The notes beneath the pieces were generated by a model. It did not search any database. It was not told the origin of the DNA and worked only from the letters and a program-made list of their open reading frames with translations. The position numbers were made by a program, and so were the translations under genes. From contig NZ_QQAW01000006.1 of assembly GCF_003350405.1 (NCBI RefSeq), forward strand, positions 62,001 through 126,000: DNA of 64,000 bases, given 5' to 3'. Numbering within the stretch: the stretch's first letter is position 1; the number at the start of each line of letters is the position of its first letter. Source of the DNA: Gluconacetobacter liquefaciens. GTDB taxonomy: Bacteria; Pseudomonadota; Alphaproteobacteria; Acetobacterales; Acetobacteraceae. This document shows positions 53,343 through 63,056 of the stretch, one piece after another.

Positions 53343-55760
53343 TTACCCTGCCCTCAGCGAAGCAGCCGGCGGATTGGCCACAGCCCTGGCCGACTGCCCA
53401 AGCACGGTCAGCAGCGCGATCAATCCCGCCCCACCGGCCGCGATCACGAAAGGCCACGGCGTCAGCGCAATCCGCTGATCGAACCCCGACAGCCACCGGC
53501 TCATGAACACCCAGGCGACCGGCCAGGCGATCACGTTCGCGATAAAGACCGGCCGCAGAAACTGGCCCACCAGCAAGGTCAGGACCTGCCGACGATCCGC
53601 GCCCAGCACCTTGCGCACCCCGATCTCATGCCGGCGACGCGACACGTTGAACGACGACAGGCCGAACAGCCCCAGACAGGCAATCCCGATCGCCACAGCG
53701 GAACCAATGCCGAACAACGTGCCGTAATTCTGGTCGCTGCGAAAATCGTCGGCAAAAATATCGCTTACCCCCTGACCCGAAAACGGAACATCCGGCGCGA
53801 TTTTTGCCCAGGCCGACCGCAGGCGCGCCATTTCCTCGGCCTGCGACACACCGTCATAGCGGATGATCACCACCGCATCCTCGAAGGATCCCGTCCGGCC
53901 CAGATACAGCAGCGGCTGCATCGCTTGATGAGCGTCGCCGAAACGAATGTCGTCGATTACCCCAATGATACGACAACAGGGCCGATTAGCCAGATCCGGG
54001 CGCACGACCTGCCCCACCGCCGCCTGCGGCGACGCAAACCCGAACCGTTCCGCCGCCAGGCGCGAAATGACGACGTTGACATCCGTCCCCTCATGCTGCG
54101 GGTCGGCGTGATAATCATTGCCCAGATGCTCGTCGAACAAACGCCCTGCAACCAGCGTCGCCCCAATCGCCTCGAAATAGCCCGGAGCCGCACGGCCCCA
54201 GTGAACGGGAACAAGGCGCGCATCGCCCGGACGGCGAAAATTGTCGGCGTTGTTGACATAATGAGCATACATGTCCGATCGCGTGGCGATCCGCACCCCC
54301 GGCACCTCGCCCAGCCGCCGCACGATCTCCTCCTGCCGCACCGTCAGACCGGCATCCGCCAACGCATTAATGACGATCACGCCATCCTTGCTGATCCCCC
54401 GATCCAGCACCCGAACGAACGCCGCCTGATCGGTCATCACGATCGTGCACACGGCCAGCACGATGGCAAACCCGAATTGCAGCACCACCAGCACGCTGCG
54501 CAACATGCTCTCGACCCGCCCGCCCGTCGGCATCCGGCTCGCTGCCAGCACCGCCGCCGGACGAAACGACGACAGCACCAGCGCGGGATAGATCCCGGCA
54601 ACGATCCCCACGACCAGCACGATCAATACCGATACCGGCAACACGAAGCGCCAGTCGAAGGCGACATCCCATCCCCCCAGCATGTTGACCCAGCGCAGCG
54701 AGAGTTCCGTCAGCGCCAGCCCGATCAGCACCGACACCCCGACCAGCATGATCGCGTCGCCCATGAAGCGCGCGATCAGCGCGGCGCGGGTCGCCCCCAG
54801 CACTTTGCGCATCGCCACCTCACGCGCCCGCAGCCCCGACCGCGCGGTGGCCAGATTGACGTAATTCACGATCGCGGTCCCCAGCGCCGCCACGCCGACC
54901 AACCCCAGGATATCGATCAGCCGCCGGCTGGCCCCACCCTCCCCGATCGACGCATTATGAAAATGCACCGCGCGCAACGGCACCAACGTCAACCCGCCAT
55001 CGCCATAGGTGAAACGGACCAGGCTTTCCTTCCAGTTTCCGGGGTGTCGATACGGGTATCGGCGCAATCCGGCGGCAATCCGCGGCACCGCTGCGGCATC
55101 GTCAATTCTTACCCATATATGCCCCCACTGGCTTCCCCAGTTGCGAAATGGCCATTTATCCATCCAGGAACTGGGAAAAACGGCGATGATCCTGAAATCG
55201 CCGGTGGCATTGGGCGGCGTATCCGCCACAATGGCCGACACCACACTCTCGTCATGGCTATTGTCGATCCGCATCCGGCGACCGATCGCATGGACGGTGC
55301 CGAAATATTTCCGCGCCATGCTCGCCGACAGCACCACCTTGCCAGGCCCATCGAGCGCGGTCGCCTTGTTCCCTTCCAGAAGAGGCAGATCGAAGACCGA
55401 GAAAAAATTCCGGTCGGTCAATGTCACCGCATCGCGTCCCAGTACGTCCCCGGCCCGCACGGGCACCTGATTTTCGAAAACGCGAACCGCCTGGCTGATT
55501 TCCGGAAAATCCTGCTCCATGAAAGGAACGGGCACGAAACTGATATAGCTCGATTCATAAGGCGCCCGCCCGGCCGGGCGAAAAACATCATCGACCTGAT
55601 AGATATGCGACGCACCGGGCAGATAGCTGTCATACCCGTATTCGTACCGCACGATCAGCATCATCGTCAGAAAGACGGCAACCCCCAGCCCCAGTCCTAG
55701 CAGGTTGATCGCCCCATAGCCCCCATGCCGGGGCAGAATTCTGAAACCCGACGCAAACAT
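53343..55760 (-). CDS. Large FtsX-like ABC permease, third and divergent copy
   Basis: About 805 residues, the most divergent of three permeases in the operon. An N-terminal membrane segment (INLLGLGLGVAVFLTMMLIV) and a large periplasmic region lead to a core that includes the FtsX-type SGLRAREVAMRKVLGATRAAL and, at the end, RRRHEIGVRKVLGADRRQVL: the two halves of a MacB-like permease duplicated in one protein. It ends PPAASLRAG. The start at 55760 overlaps the end of the TolC-family gene by one base, so it is the last gene of the transcript. No ATPase domain is present; the ATPase comes from the separate gene upstream. Confidence 0.85.
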   Translation of the reverse strand: MFASGFRILPRHGGYGAINLLGLGLGVAVFLTMMLIVRYEYGYDSYLPGASHIYQVDDVFRPAGRAPYESSYISFVPVPFMEQDFPEISQAVRVFENQVPVRAGDVLGRDAVTLTDRNFFSVFDLPLLEGNKATALDGPGKVVLSASMARKYFGTVHAIGRRMRIDNSHDESVVSAIVADTPPNATGDFRIIAVFPSSWMDKWPFRNWGSQWGHIWVRIDDAAAVPRIAAGLRRYPYRHPGNWKESLVRFTYGDGGLTLVPLRAVHFHNASIGEGGASRRLIDILGLVGVAALGTAIVNYVNLATARSGLRAREVAMRKVLGATRAALIARFMGDAIMLVGVSVLIGLALTELSLRWVNMLGGWDVAFDWRFVLPVSVLIVLVVGIVAGIYPALVLSSFRPAAVLAASRMPTGGRVESMLRSVLVVLQFGFAIVLAVCTIVMTDQAAFVRVLDRGISKDGVIVINALADAGLTVRQEEIVRRLGEVPGVRIATRSDMYAHYVNNADNFRRPGDARLVPVHWGRAAPGYFEAIGATLVAGRLFDEHLGNDYHADPQHEGTDVNVVISRLAAERFGFASPQAAVGQVVRPDLANRPCCRIIGVIDDIRFGDAHQAMQPLLYLGRTGSFEDAVVIIRYDGVSQAEEMARLRSAWAKIAPDVPFSGQGVSDIFADDFRSDQNYGTLFGIGSAVAIGIACLGLFGLSSFNVSRRRHEIGVRKVLGADRRQVLTLLVGQFLRPVFIANVIAWPVAWVFMSRWLSGFDQRIALTPWPFVIAAGGAGLIALLTVLGQSARAVANPPAASLRAG

Positions 55761-57268
55761 CACTTGCTCTCCCCTGTCGGCCCGGAGGACCAGCCCACCC
55801 GGTCGAGCGCGGCAATCGGTGTCTGAAGCGGCTCCCACCCGCGCGTCCGCGCGCGCTGCAACGCGGCCGTGCTGTCGTAATGCTGCCCCCCCGGCAACAG
55901 GTCGCGGGCCTGCAAACGCCCGATCGAGGCCAGCAGCTTCGCTTCGGCCACGATCGTATCATGGCGGCTGGTCGCCAGATCCACCTGCGCGGCCCGCAGA
56001 GTCTGGTCGGCATACAGCACGTCTGTCGTGCTGCGCAGCCCATAGCCATATTCGATCTGGTATCCTTTCAGCGTCGTTTCGCCCGATCGCACCCCGGCGG
56101 TGCCGGCCTGGATCGCCTGCAGGCCGTTCTCCACCGCTCGCCAGTTGGTCACCACATCCTGCAACGCCGCCCGCCGGGCCTGCTCCAGATTCTGCCGCGC
56201 CTGTTCGTCCTTGTCGCGCGCCTGCCGGATCTGCGCATTATAAAGGTCGCCATTATAAAGCGGCTGCACCAGCGACACCGTACCGCTGACCTGTTCCGAA
56301 TATTCATGCCCCCGAAACGGCGCCGCCGGCCCCACGGTCCCCAACAGCCCCTGCACCTGAATCTGCGGCCCCCATTGCGAGCGCGCAGTATCGATATCGG
56401 CTTCGGTCGCCGACTTCATTTCGCGCGTCTGCGCCAGTTGCGGATTGGCGGCAATGGCCTCCCTGACGGCCTGCTCGATCGAAGGCGGCAGACCGGGCAA
56501 CCCCTCCGGCATGGTCAATTGCGCCGGCATGACGCCGATAACGGCGCGGAAATTCGCCTCCGACGCCGCCAGCGTCGCCCGTGCCTGCGTCAGCGCCACT
56601 TCGGCGGACCGTCGGCGCGTCTCGGCCTGCTCCACATCGGTGCGCGTCACCTGCTCGCCCGGCGCGCCACCCAGATTATAGCGCGAGGTGATCAGCCGCA
56701 CCTGCCGCACCAGCATCTCGAGGTCGGCCACCCGCACGTCCAACACGTACCGGTCGCGCAGCACATCCATGTAGGCACTGATCGCGGCGGTGAAGACCTG
56801 CGATTCCGTCAGCCGCAGGTTTTCCCCCTCAGCCCGCGAGCGCGCATCCGCCGCCCGCACCTGATTGGCGACATGGCCGAAGGAATAAAGCGTCTGCTTG
56901 GCCGACACATAGCCTTCCGCGTAATTCGACGTGAAGGTGCCCAGCGCGAAGGCGCTGGTATAAGGCCCCTGCTGGTAGTTCGCATCCATGTTGACCGACA
57001 CGGTCGGCCGCCATCCGCTGCGCGCCTGCGCCGAATTCTCGGTCACGGCCCGCTGGTTCGCCTGCTCGCCCAGCAGCGTCGGATTACCGCGATAGGCCAA
57101 CCCGAGCGATTCCTGAAGCGTCTGCCCCGCGGCAGGCGACATGACGGCAAGGGAAAGCCCGCACGCAGCGGCAAGCCTTGCAGAAAATCTGCGCGGAAGC
57201 ACGGGAACGGCCCGCCAGGTCGCGTCCGGCAGGGCACATGTTCGGTCAGGCTCTGAATAAACACGCAT
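55760..57268 (-). CDS. TolC-family outer-membrane channel
   Basis: About 502 residues. A signal peptide (FSARLAAACGLSLAVMSPAAG) precedes two TolC/NodT-type repeats: LQESLGLAYRGNPTLLGEQA near the start, then SIEQAVREAIAANPQLAQTR, with long helices rich in A, Q and R. GGAG lies 8 bases before the ATG at 57268, and the gene begins only 5 bases after the permease gene stop. It should form the outer-membrane duct of the exporter. Its placement between permease genes, not at an end, is unusual for MacAB-TolC clusters. Confidence 0.9.
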   Translation of the reverse strand: MRVYSEPDRTCALPDATWRAVPVLPRRFSARLAAACGLSLAVMSPAAGQTLQESLGLAYRGNPTLLGEQANQRAVTENSAQARSGWRPTVSVNMDANYQQGPYTSAFALGTFTSNYAEGYVSAKQTLYSFGHVANQVRAADARSRAEGENLRLTESQVFTAAISAYMDVLRDRYVLDVRVADLEMLVRQVRLITSRYNLGGAPGEQVTRTDVEQAETRRRSAEVALTQARATLAASEANFRAVIGVMPAQLTMPEGLPGLPPSIEQAVREAIAANPQLAQTREMKSATEADIDTARSQWGPQIQVQGLLGTVGPAAPFRGHEYSEQVSGTVSLVQPLYNGDLYNAQIRQARDKDEQARQNLEQARRAALQDVVTNWRAVENGLQAIQAGTAGVRSGETTLKGYQIEYGYGLRSTTDVLYADQTLRAAQVDLATSRHDTIVAEAKLLASIGRLQARDLLPGGQHYDSTAALQRARTRGWEPLQTPIAALDRVGWSSGPTGESK

Positions 57269-57273
57269 GGCGA

Positions 57274-59739
57274 TCACTCCGCCCGCAAGGCGCGCGCAGG
57301 CTCGGCGCGCGCAAGATGAAAGGTCTGTCCAAGGACGGTGAGAATGGCGATGGCAAACGCTCCAGCCACCGCGATCAGGAAATGCGCCGGCGTCAGCGTG
57401 ATCCGTTCGTCGAACCCCGCCAGCCAACGCCGCATCACAACCCAGGCGACAGGACAGGCCAGCACGCAGGACAAGGCCACCGGTCGGAGAAAATCCCCCA
57501 GCAGCAGCGCCACGATCTGGCGCCCGGTCGCGCCCAGCGTCTTGCGAATGCCGATCTCATGCACCCGCCGCGCGGCGGCAAAAGCCGCCAGCCCGTACAA
57601 CCCCAGGCAGGCGATCAGCAGCGCAGCCGCTGCACCCAGCGTAAAGATCCGTCCCCGCCGCTCATCACCACTGTAATAGGCCGACATCCGTGCATCGACG
57701 GCCGAAAAATCGCTGGAAGCATCGGGGAGAATGCCCGCCCATGCACGATTCAACCGACGTACCATGTCAGCTTCCACGATACCTTGAAACCGAACCGCGG
57801 GGATGGGGTCGTTGAATGGCTGATTCGCAAGCGTGTTGAAGAAGATGATCTCCGGATAGATGGCCTGGCGAGGCGATTCGAAGCGCATATCGTCGATCAC
57901 GCCGATGATTCTGGCCGTCATGCCGCCGCTCTTGATGATCTTGCCGATCGCCTGGTCCGGTGCGGCAAAGCCGAATCGCGACACAGCCCCGGCATTGAGA
58001 ACGACGTTGGCCTTCCGGGTTGGCGCTTCGTCGCGCGGCGGCAGGTCATCCTGCCCGTGGGCAGCATCGAACCAGCGCCCGGCGAGCAGGCGCGGCCGAT
58101 ATACCTCGAAATAGCTGACACTCACGACGTCCTGTAGCAGATAGACGCTTACTGGCCCGGCCGGCCTGTCATAGCTGTAGGTCCCAAGGTTCTTCGTGTC
58201 CGGGCGCGGCGCCAATTCGCCGAAGCCGGCCGTGATCACTCCCGGCACGGCACGCAGCGCATCCAGCATCTTCCGCTGGGCAGCCAGATCGTGGCCCGGC
58301 ATCGCAGACCCGATCAGCAACCCGGAGCGCACATAACCCGGATCGGCGGTGCGCATGAAGACTGTCTGATGGTTGATCACCAGCATGCAGATCACGATCG
58401 TGATCGCGATGCCGAACTGCCCCGTCACCAGCGCATCGCGCAGCCGCGCCGCCCCCCGTCCACCGGACGGCATCCGTGCGGCAGCCAGCACGGCGGCCGG
58501 GCGATAGCCCGACAAGATCAGGGAAGGATAGATCCCGCAGGCAAATCCGCAGACCAGTATGATGAGTGGCAGAACCACGCCGACCAGCCCGTAGCGCACC
58601 ACGAGCGCCTCTCCCGTCAGGCTCGCAACCTCTGGCACCAGAAGCTCGCACAGGGCCAGGCCAAGCACGCCGGCAATGAATGCCACCAGTACCGCTTCCC
58701 CCATGAACTGCACCAACAGCGTCCGCCGCGAAGCACCAAGCGTCTTGCGGATCGCCACCTCGCGCGCCCGCAGGCCGGCCCGCGCCGTGGCCAGATTGAC
58801 CGCATTGGCGCAGGCAAGCGCCAGCGCCAGCAAACCCATCAGTCCGATACTGTTGATAACGGTGCGGTCCACCCCGTCCTCGGCATACAGGACATGGAAA
58901 TCACGGAAGCGCGCCTCCCCCAACTTCGCCAGCAACAGCCCGAAGATCTTCTCAGGATGCGTCCCCAGCGCGTGGGAATCGCTGTCCGCTCCCGCCGCAT
59001 GGCGCATGACGAAATCGCGCAGCCGCGCGCTCACCGCATCAATATCCCCCGCTCTGCGAAACTTGAGGTAAATCCTGCCGCAATCGCTTCCCCAGCTCAG
59101 GAAACAGAACCGGGTCGTCATGTCCTCCGAGGAAAACGGCGCCATCATCTCGATCCCGGAGAAAAGGTCCGGCGTCGTCCGGCGCGCCAGTACGCCGGTC
59201 ACCGTATGCGTCACGGTCACCCCATTGCGATTGAGCCGCACAGTTCGTCCCATCACCTCGGTCGTTCCGAACAAGCGGATCGCAGCATGATCCGAGAGTA
59301 CCAGCCCATCCGGCTGCGCCAGCGCCTGGTCCGGCGCCCCATGCAGCAGCTTCAGCCCGAAGACGCTGAAGAAGGCGGGATCGGTCAGGCCGGAAACGAA
59401 CGAGGAGAAAACCCCGTCCTGCTCCGTCTGCAGTTCGGTGTTTTCAAACCGGGTACCCGCTTCGATCTCTGGGAAATCCTCGCGCAGGAACGGCAGGGCA
59501 CGAAACGTACTGCCCGCGACCTCACCAGGCGGGGTGCCGGGCATCGTCCAATGGGTGTCCACCCGTACCAGCCTGTCCACATCCGGCAAGGCAGCGTTGA
59601 AACTGTATTCATACCGCACCAGCAGGGTCAGCGTCAGAAACACGCCGACCCCCAGCGCAAGCCCGAACATATTAAGCCCGACATAAAGCGGATGCCGCCG
59701 CATCTGGCGCAGGACGCTTTTCAGGATGGTCGCAAACAC
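57274..59739 (-). CDS. Large FtsX-like ABC permease, copy 2
   Basis: 821 residues. MFATILKSVLRQMRRHPLYV begins a membrane segment (LNMFGLALGVGVFLTLTLLV), followed by a periplasmic domain, a four-helix core with TARAGLRAREVAIRKTLGAS and a C-terminal half with ARRVHEIGIRKTLGATGR. It ends AEPARALRAE. It is a close paralogue of copy 1: nearly identical signature segments, similar length and the same ending. The gene stop is followed after 5 bases by the TolC-family gene. With the MacB/LolD-like ATPase it may build a heterodimeric or homodimeric permease. Confidence 0.87.
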   Translation of the reverse strand: MFATILKSVLRQMRRHPLYVGLNMFGLALGVGVFLTLTLLVRYEYSFNAALPDVDRLVRVDTHWTMPGTPPGEVAGSTFRALPFLREDFPEIEAGTRFENTELQTEQDGVFSSFVSGLTDPAFFSVFGLKLLHGAPDQALAQPDGLVLSDHAAIRLFGTTEVMGRTVRLNRNGVTVTHTVTGVLARRTTPDLFSGIEMMAPFSSEDMTTRFCFLSWGSDCGRIYLKFRRAGDIDAVSARLRDFVMRHAAGADSDSHALGTHPEKIFGLLLAKLGEARFRDFHVLYAEDGVDRTVINSIGLMGLLALALACANAVNLATARAGLRAREVAIRKTLGASRRTLLVQFMGEAVLVAFIAGVLGLALCELLVPEVASLTGEALVVRYGLVGVVLPLIILVCGFACGIYPSLILSGYRPAAVLAAARMPSGGRGAARLRDALVTGQFGIAITIVICMLVINHQTVFMRTADPGYVRSGLLIGSAMPGHDLAAQRKMLDALRAVPGVITAGFGELAPRPDTKNLGTYSYDRPAGPVSVYLLQDVVSVSYFEVYRPRLLAGRWFDAAHGQDDLPPRDEAPTRKANVVLNAGAVSRFGFAAPDQAIGKIIKSGGMTARIIGVIDDMRFESPRQAIYPEIIFFNTLANQPFNDPIPAVRFQGIVEADMVRRLNRAWAGILPDASSDFSAVDARMSAYYSGDERRGRIFTLGAAAALLIACLGLYGLAAFAAARRVHEIGIRKTLGATGRQIVALLLGDFLRPVALSCVLACPVAWVVMRRWLAGFDERITLTPAHFLIAVAGAFAIAILTVLGQTFHLARAEPARALRAE

Positions 59740-59778
59740 AGGAATGCTCCTCAGATCGCGTCAGGGCGACAGGTCCCC

Positions 59779-59798
59779 CCTCCCGCCATGGCGGGAGG
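59779..59798. repeat. 20-bp perfect palindrome between permease genes
   Basis: CCTCCCGCCATGGCGGGAGG reads the same on both strands. It lies in the 94-base gap between permease copy 1 and copy 2. As RNA it would form an 8-bp GC stem with a 4-base loop and could tune the relative expression of the two paralogues, or mark an operator. Confidence 0.7.
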
Positions 59799-59833
59799 CA
59801 GAGCCAGGATGGAAACAAATACCGTCATGTCGG

Positions 59834-62305
59834 TTACTGCGCCCGCAGCGCCCGCGCAGGTTCGGCGCGCGCGACACGAAACGTCTGCCCCAGCACCGTC
59901 AGCGTCGCGATCAGAAATGCCCCTGCGGTGGCAATCAGGAAATGCAGCGGACTAAGCGACACGCGCTGGTCGAAGCCCGACAGCCACGACCGCATCAAAA
60001 CCCATGCCACCGGGCACGCCAGCACACAGGCCAGCGCCACCGGCCGCAGGAAATCGCGCAGCAGCAGAATGGCGATCTGCCCGCCCGAAGCCCCCAGCGT
60101 CTTGCGAATGCCGATCTCATGCACCCGCCGGATCGCCGAGAAGGCCGCCAGACTATACAACCCCATACAGGCGATCAGCAGCGCCACCACCGCACCGACG
60201 GTAAAGATATGTCCCCGCCGTTCATCACCCGTGAAAAACGCCGCCATCCGTTCATCGGCGGGCTGGAAATTGCTCGCAAGGTCCGGCGTAACGCTGGTCC
60301 ACGCCCGGTTCAGCCGTTCGGCCATCACCGCGCGCGTCACACCCTGAAAACGGACAGCCGGAATGGGATTCACGAACGGCACCCGCGACAGCGTATCGAA
60401 GAAGAGGATCTCCGGCCCCACCGGGTCGCGCGGCGAAACGAAACGCACATCGTCGATCACGCCGATAATCCGCGCCTTCAATCCACCCGCCGTCAGAACC
60501 TGGCCGACCGCTTGCCCGGGCGTGGAAAAACCCAGCTTTACTGTCGCCTTGGCATTGACCACGACATTGAAACTTCCCGTACCATCCTGAAGATTGCCGG
60601 CATCCGGCCCCTCGTCCTGCCCGCGCATGGGGTCAAACCAGCGGCCCGCCAGCAGCCGCGGGCGATAAACCTCGAAATAACCGGACCCAACCCGGTCGAA
60701 CAGCATCTGGATTTCGACCGGTCCGTTCGGTCCGGCATATTGATAGATCGTGTGGGACAGGGAATGGGGCGCCGGCTCCAGTTCCCCAAAGCCGACCGCC
60801 ACCACACCGGGCACCGATCGCAGGGTGTCCAGCAGCCTGCGTTGCAGCACAGGGTCGCTGCCGCGCATCTGCTGGCCGATCAGCAGGCCCGATTTCTCAT
60901 AGCCCCGATCCGCATTGCGCATGAACGCGGTCTGCCGGTCGATCACAAGCGTGCAGATAATGATGGCGATCGCGATCGCGAATTGCCCCGCAACCAGACT
61001 ATTGCGCAGCCGTGCCGCCCCCCGACCACCCGAGGGCATCCGCGCCGCCGCCAGCACGGCAGCCGGGCGATAGCCGGAAAGGACGGCAGCCGGATGAAAC
61101 CCGCTGGCCAGCCCGGACAGCACGATCACCACTAGCAGGACAGCCAGCACGAACCCGTATGAAACGGTCACGGCCTCGCCCGTCAGGCTTGCGATCTCTG
61201 GTGTCAGAATCTCGCACAACACCAGGCCGACCACCCCGGCGATGGTGGTGACGAACAGCGCCTCGCCCATGAACTGCACGAACAGCAGGCGTCGCGTGGC
61301 ACCCAGCGTCTTGCGCACAGCCACTTCCCGCGCGCGCAGCCCGGCGCGCGCGGTCGCCAGATTGACCGTATTGGCGCAGGCCAGCACCAGGGCCAGAAAC
61401 CCGATCAGCCCGATCGCATTGACGACATTGCGATCCACGCCGTCGTCCGAATCCTCGACATTCACATCGTAAAAATGCGTCTGACGCAGCGGAACCAACA
61501 GCAATTGGTACATTTTTTCCGGATGCGGGCCGATAGCGACATGATCGTTCTCGGCACCCGATGCATGACGGATGACGAAATCGCGCATCCGCGCACGCAT
61601 GGCATCGATATCCTCCGGCTTTTTCAGACGCAGGATGACCTCCCCGCAAGACGAGCCCCAATACTGAAAGCACGACCGCGTACGCTCTTCCTCGCCCGGA
61701 ATGGGCACGACCATTTCGGTATTCGCGAGAAGATTCGGTCCGCGCACCGGTCTCATGACCCCGGTCACGACATGGGCCGATCGCTCCCCCGACCGGTTCA
61801 GTTCGACGCGCCGTCCCAGAACATCCAGCGTGCCGAATGCCTTCATCGCGGCCTTTTCGGACAGTACCAACCCGTCCGGCCGTGACAGCGCGTCGTCCGC
61901 CACGCCACGCGACAGGCCGATCCCGAACACGCGGAAAAACGACGTGTCGGTCGCATAACCGTCGAATCTCGTGAATTTTCCGTCCCGTTCGATCCGGAAT
62001 GTCGTGCCGAGGAGACGCAGCGCCTCTTCGATTTCCGGAAAATCCTGTCTCAGAAAAGGCAAGGCATGAAAGGTCGCATCCGCTTCCTCGAGCGGCACGA
62101 CACCCGCTGGGGTCCAGTGCTCGTCCACCCGCACCAGCCGCCCCACACCCGGCAGGCCGGCGTTGAAGCTGTATTCATACCGCACCAGCAACGCCAGGCT
62201 CAGAAACACGCCGATCCCCAGCGCCAGCCCCAGAAGATCGAGCCCGACATAAACCGGGTGCCGCCGCGCCTGCCGCAGGACACCGCGCACGATGGTCATC
62301 AGCAT
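59834..62305 (-). CDS. Large FtsX-like ABC permease, copy 1
   Basis: About 823 residues from the ATG at 62305, with GGGGAG eight bases upstream; a GTG at 62314 is an alternative. MLMTIVRGVLRQARRHPVYV, then LDLLGLALGIGVFLSLALLV, TARAGLRAREVAVRKTLGAT, and the C-terminal IRRVHEIGIRKTLGASGGQI and AEPARALRAQ mark it as a paralogue of copy 2. Periplasmic portions diverge more than the membrane core, by eye. It lies 33 bases after the ATPase gene. Proteins of this size with two FtsX cores are best known from Bacteroidota, so transfer is possible. Confidence 0.87.
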   Translation of the reverse strand: MLMTIVRGVLRQARRHPVYVGLDLLGLALGIGVFLSLALLVRYEYSFNAGLPGVGRLVRVDEHWTPAGVVPLEEADATFHALPFLRQDFPEIEEALRLLGTTFRIERDGKFTRFDGYATDTSFFRVFGIGLSRGVADDALSRPDGLVLSEKAAMKAFGTLDVLGRRVELNRSGERSAHVVTGVMRPVRGPNLLANTEMVVPIPGEEERTRSCFQYWGSSCGEVILRLKKPEDIDAMRARMRDFVIRHASGAENDHVAIGPHPEKMYQLLLVPLRQTHFYDVNVEDSDDGVDRNVVNAIGLIGFLALVLACANTVNLATARAGLRAREVAVRKTLGATRRLLFVQFMGEALFVTTIAGVVGLVLCEILTPEIASLTGEAVTVSYGFVLAVLLVVIVLSGLASGFHPAAVLSGYRPAAVLAAARMPSGGRGAARLRNSLVAGQFAIAIAIIICTLVIDRQTAFMRNADRGYEKSGLLIGQQMRGSDPVLQRRLLDTLRSVPGVVAVGFGELEPAPHSLSHTIYQYAGPNGPVEIQMLFDRVGSGYFEVYRPRLLAGRWFDPMRGQDEGPDAGNLQDGTGSFNVVVNAKATVKLGFSTPGQAVGQVLTAGGLKARIIGVIDDVRFVSPRDPVGPEILFFDTLSRVPFVNPIPAVRFQGVTRAVMAERLNRAWTSVTPDLASNFQPADERMAAFFTGDERRGHIFTVGAVVALLIACMGLYSLAAFSAIRRVHEIGIRKTLGASGGQIAILLLRDFLRPVALACVLACPVAWVLMRSWLSGFDQRVSLSPLHFLIATAGAFLIATLTVLGQTFRVARAEPARALRAQ

Positions 62306-62338
62306 CGCCGACACTCCCCTGATCCTGACGGAGACCGC

Positions 62339-63022
62339 TCAGATCGCATTACGGACCGAGATCACGACCTGCCCGTCCAGCATGTCCACGCGGCGCTTCG
62401 CCAGGTCGGCATGGCTGGGCGAATGGGTGACCATCACGATGGTCGCCCCCTCGTCATTCAGGCGCTGGAGAATATCCATCACCTGCGCGCCGTTTTCGGT
62501 ATCGAGGTTACCGGTCGGTTCGTCCGCCAGGATCAGGCGCGGCTCACCGACGATGGCACGGGCAATCGCCGCGCGCTGCTGCTGGCCGCCCGAAAGCTGC
62601 GAGGGATAATGCCGTGCCCGATGGGCAATCCCCACATGGTCCATGGCATGCGCCACCCGCCGCCGCCGCTCGGCCTTGGGCATCCGGCGATAGATCAACG
62701 CCAGCTCGATATTCTCCTCGATCGTCAGTTCGTCGATCAGATTGAAACTCTGGAAGACATAACCCAGGTTTTCGCGCCGGAACGCCGCCAGTGCCGCCTC
62801 GCCCAGTTCGGTCAGTTCCTGCCCGCCGAAGGAATAGGAGCCCCCTGTCGGCCGGTCGATGGTGCCGAGAATGTTCAGCAGCGTGGACTTGCCGCAGCCC
62901 GAAGGCCCCATGATGGCAACGAATTCGCCCGCCTCGATACCAAGCTCGATATCGAGCAGCGCCGTCGTCTCCACCTCGTCGGAGCGGTAGAGGCGCTGGA
63001 TGTGGGAAAGGGAAATCAGCAT
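62339..63022 (-). CDS. ABC transporter ATPase (MacB/LolD type)
   Basis: 227 residues. Walker A GPSGCGKSTLLNILG (about 38-52), Q-loop FQSFNLIDELT, signature LSGGQQQRAAIARAI, Walker B RLILADEPTGNLD and the switch VMVTHSP. This subfamily powers MacB-, LolCDE- and FtsEX-like permeases, which work by mechanotransmission rather than by opening a channel. It lies between the adaptor and permease genes and is the only ATPase gene for three permeases in this operon. Confidence 0.95.
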   Translation of the reverse strand: MLISLSHIQRLYRSDEVETTALLDIELGIEAGEFVAIMGPSGCGKSTLLNILGTIDRPTGGSYSFGGQELTELGEAALAAFRRENLGYVFQSFNLIDELTIEENIELALIYRRMPKAERRRRVAHAMDHVGIAHRARHYPSQLSGGQQQRAAIARAIVGEPRLILADEPTGNLDTENGAQVMDILQRLNDEGATIVMVTHSPSHADLAKRRVDMLDGQVVISVRNAI

Positions 63023-63056
63023 GTCCGTTGCATTCCGTTCGTTCGGTGGCCGTTGG

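Noticed and set aside
53331-55700. Long plus-strand open frame (789 codons) opposite the third permease
   Set aside because: It is antisense to a membrane protein with good FtsX motifs; its own sequence is rich in R, P, H and Q with no domain. High-GC genomes often leave such mirror frames.
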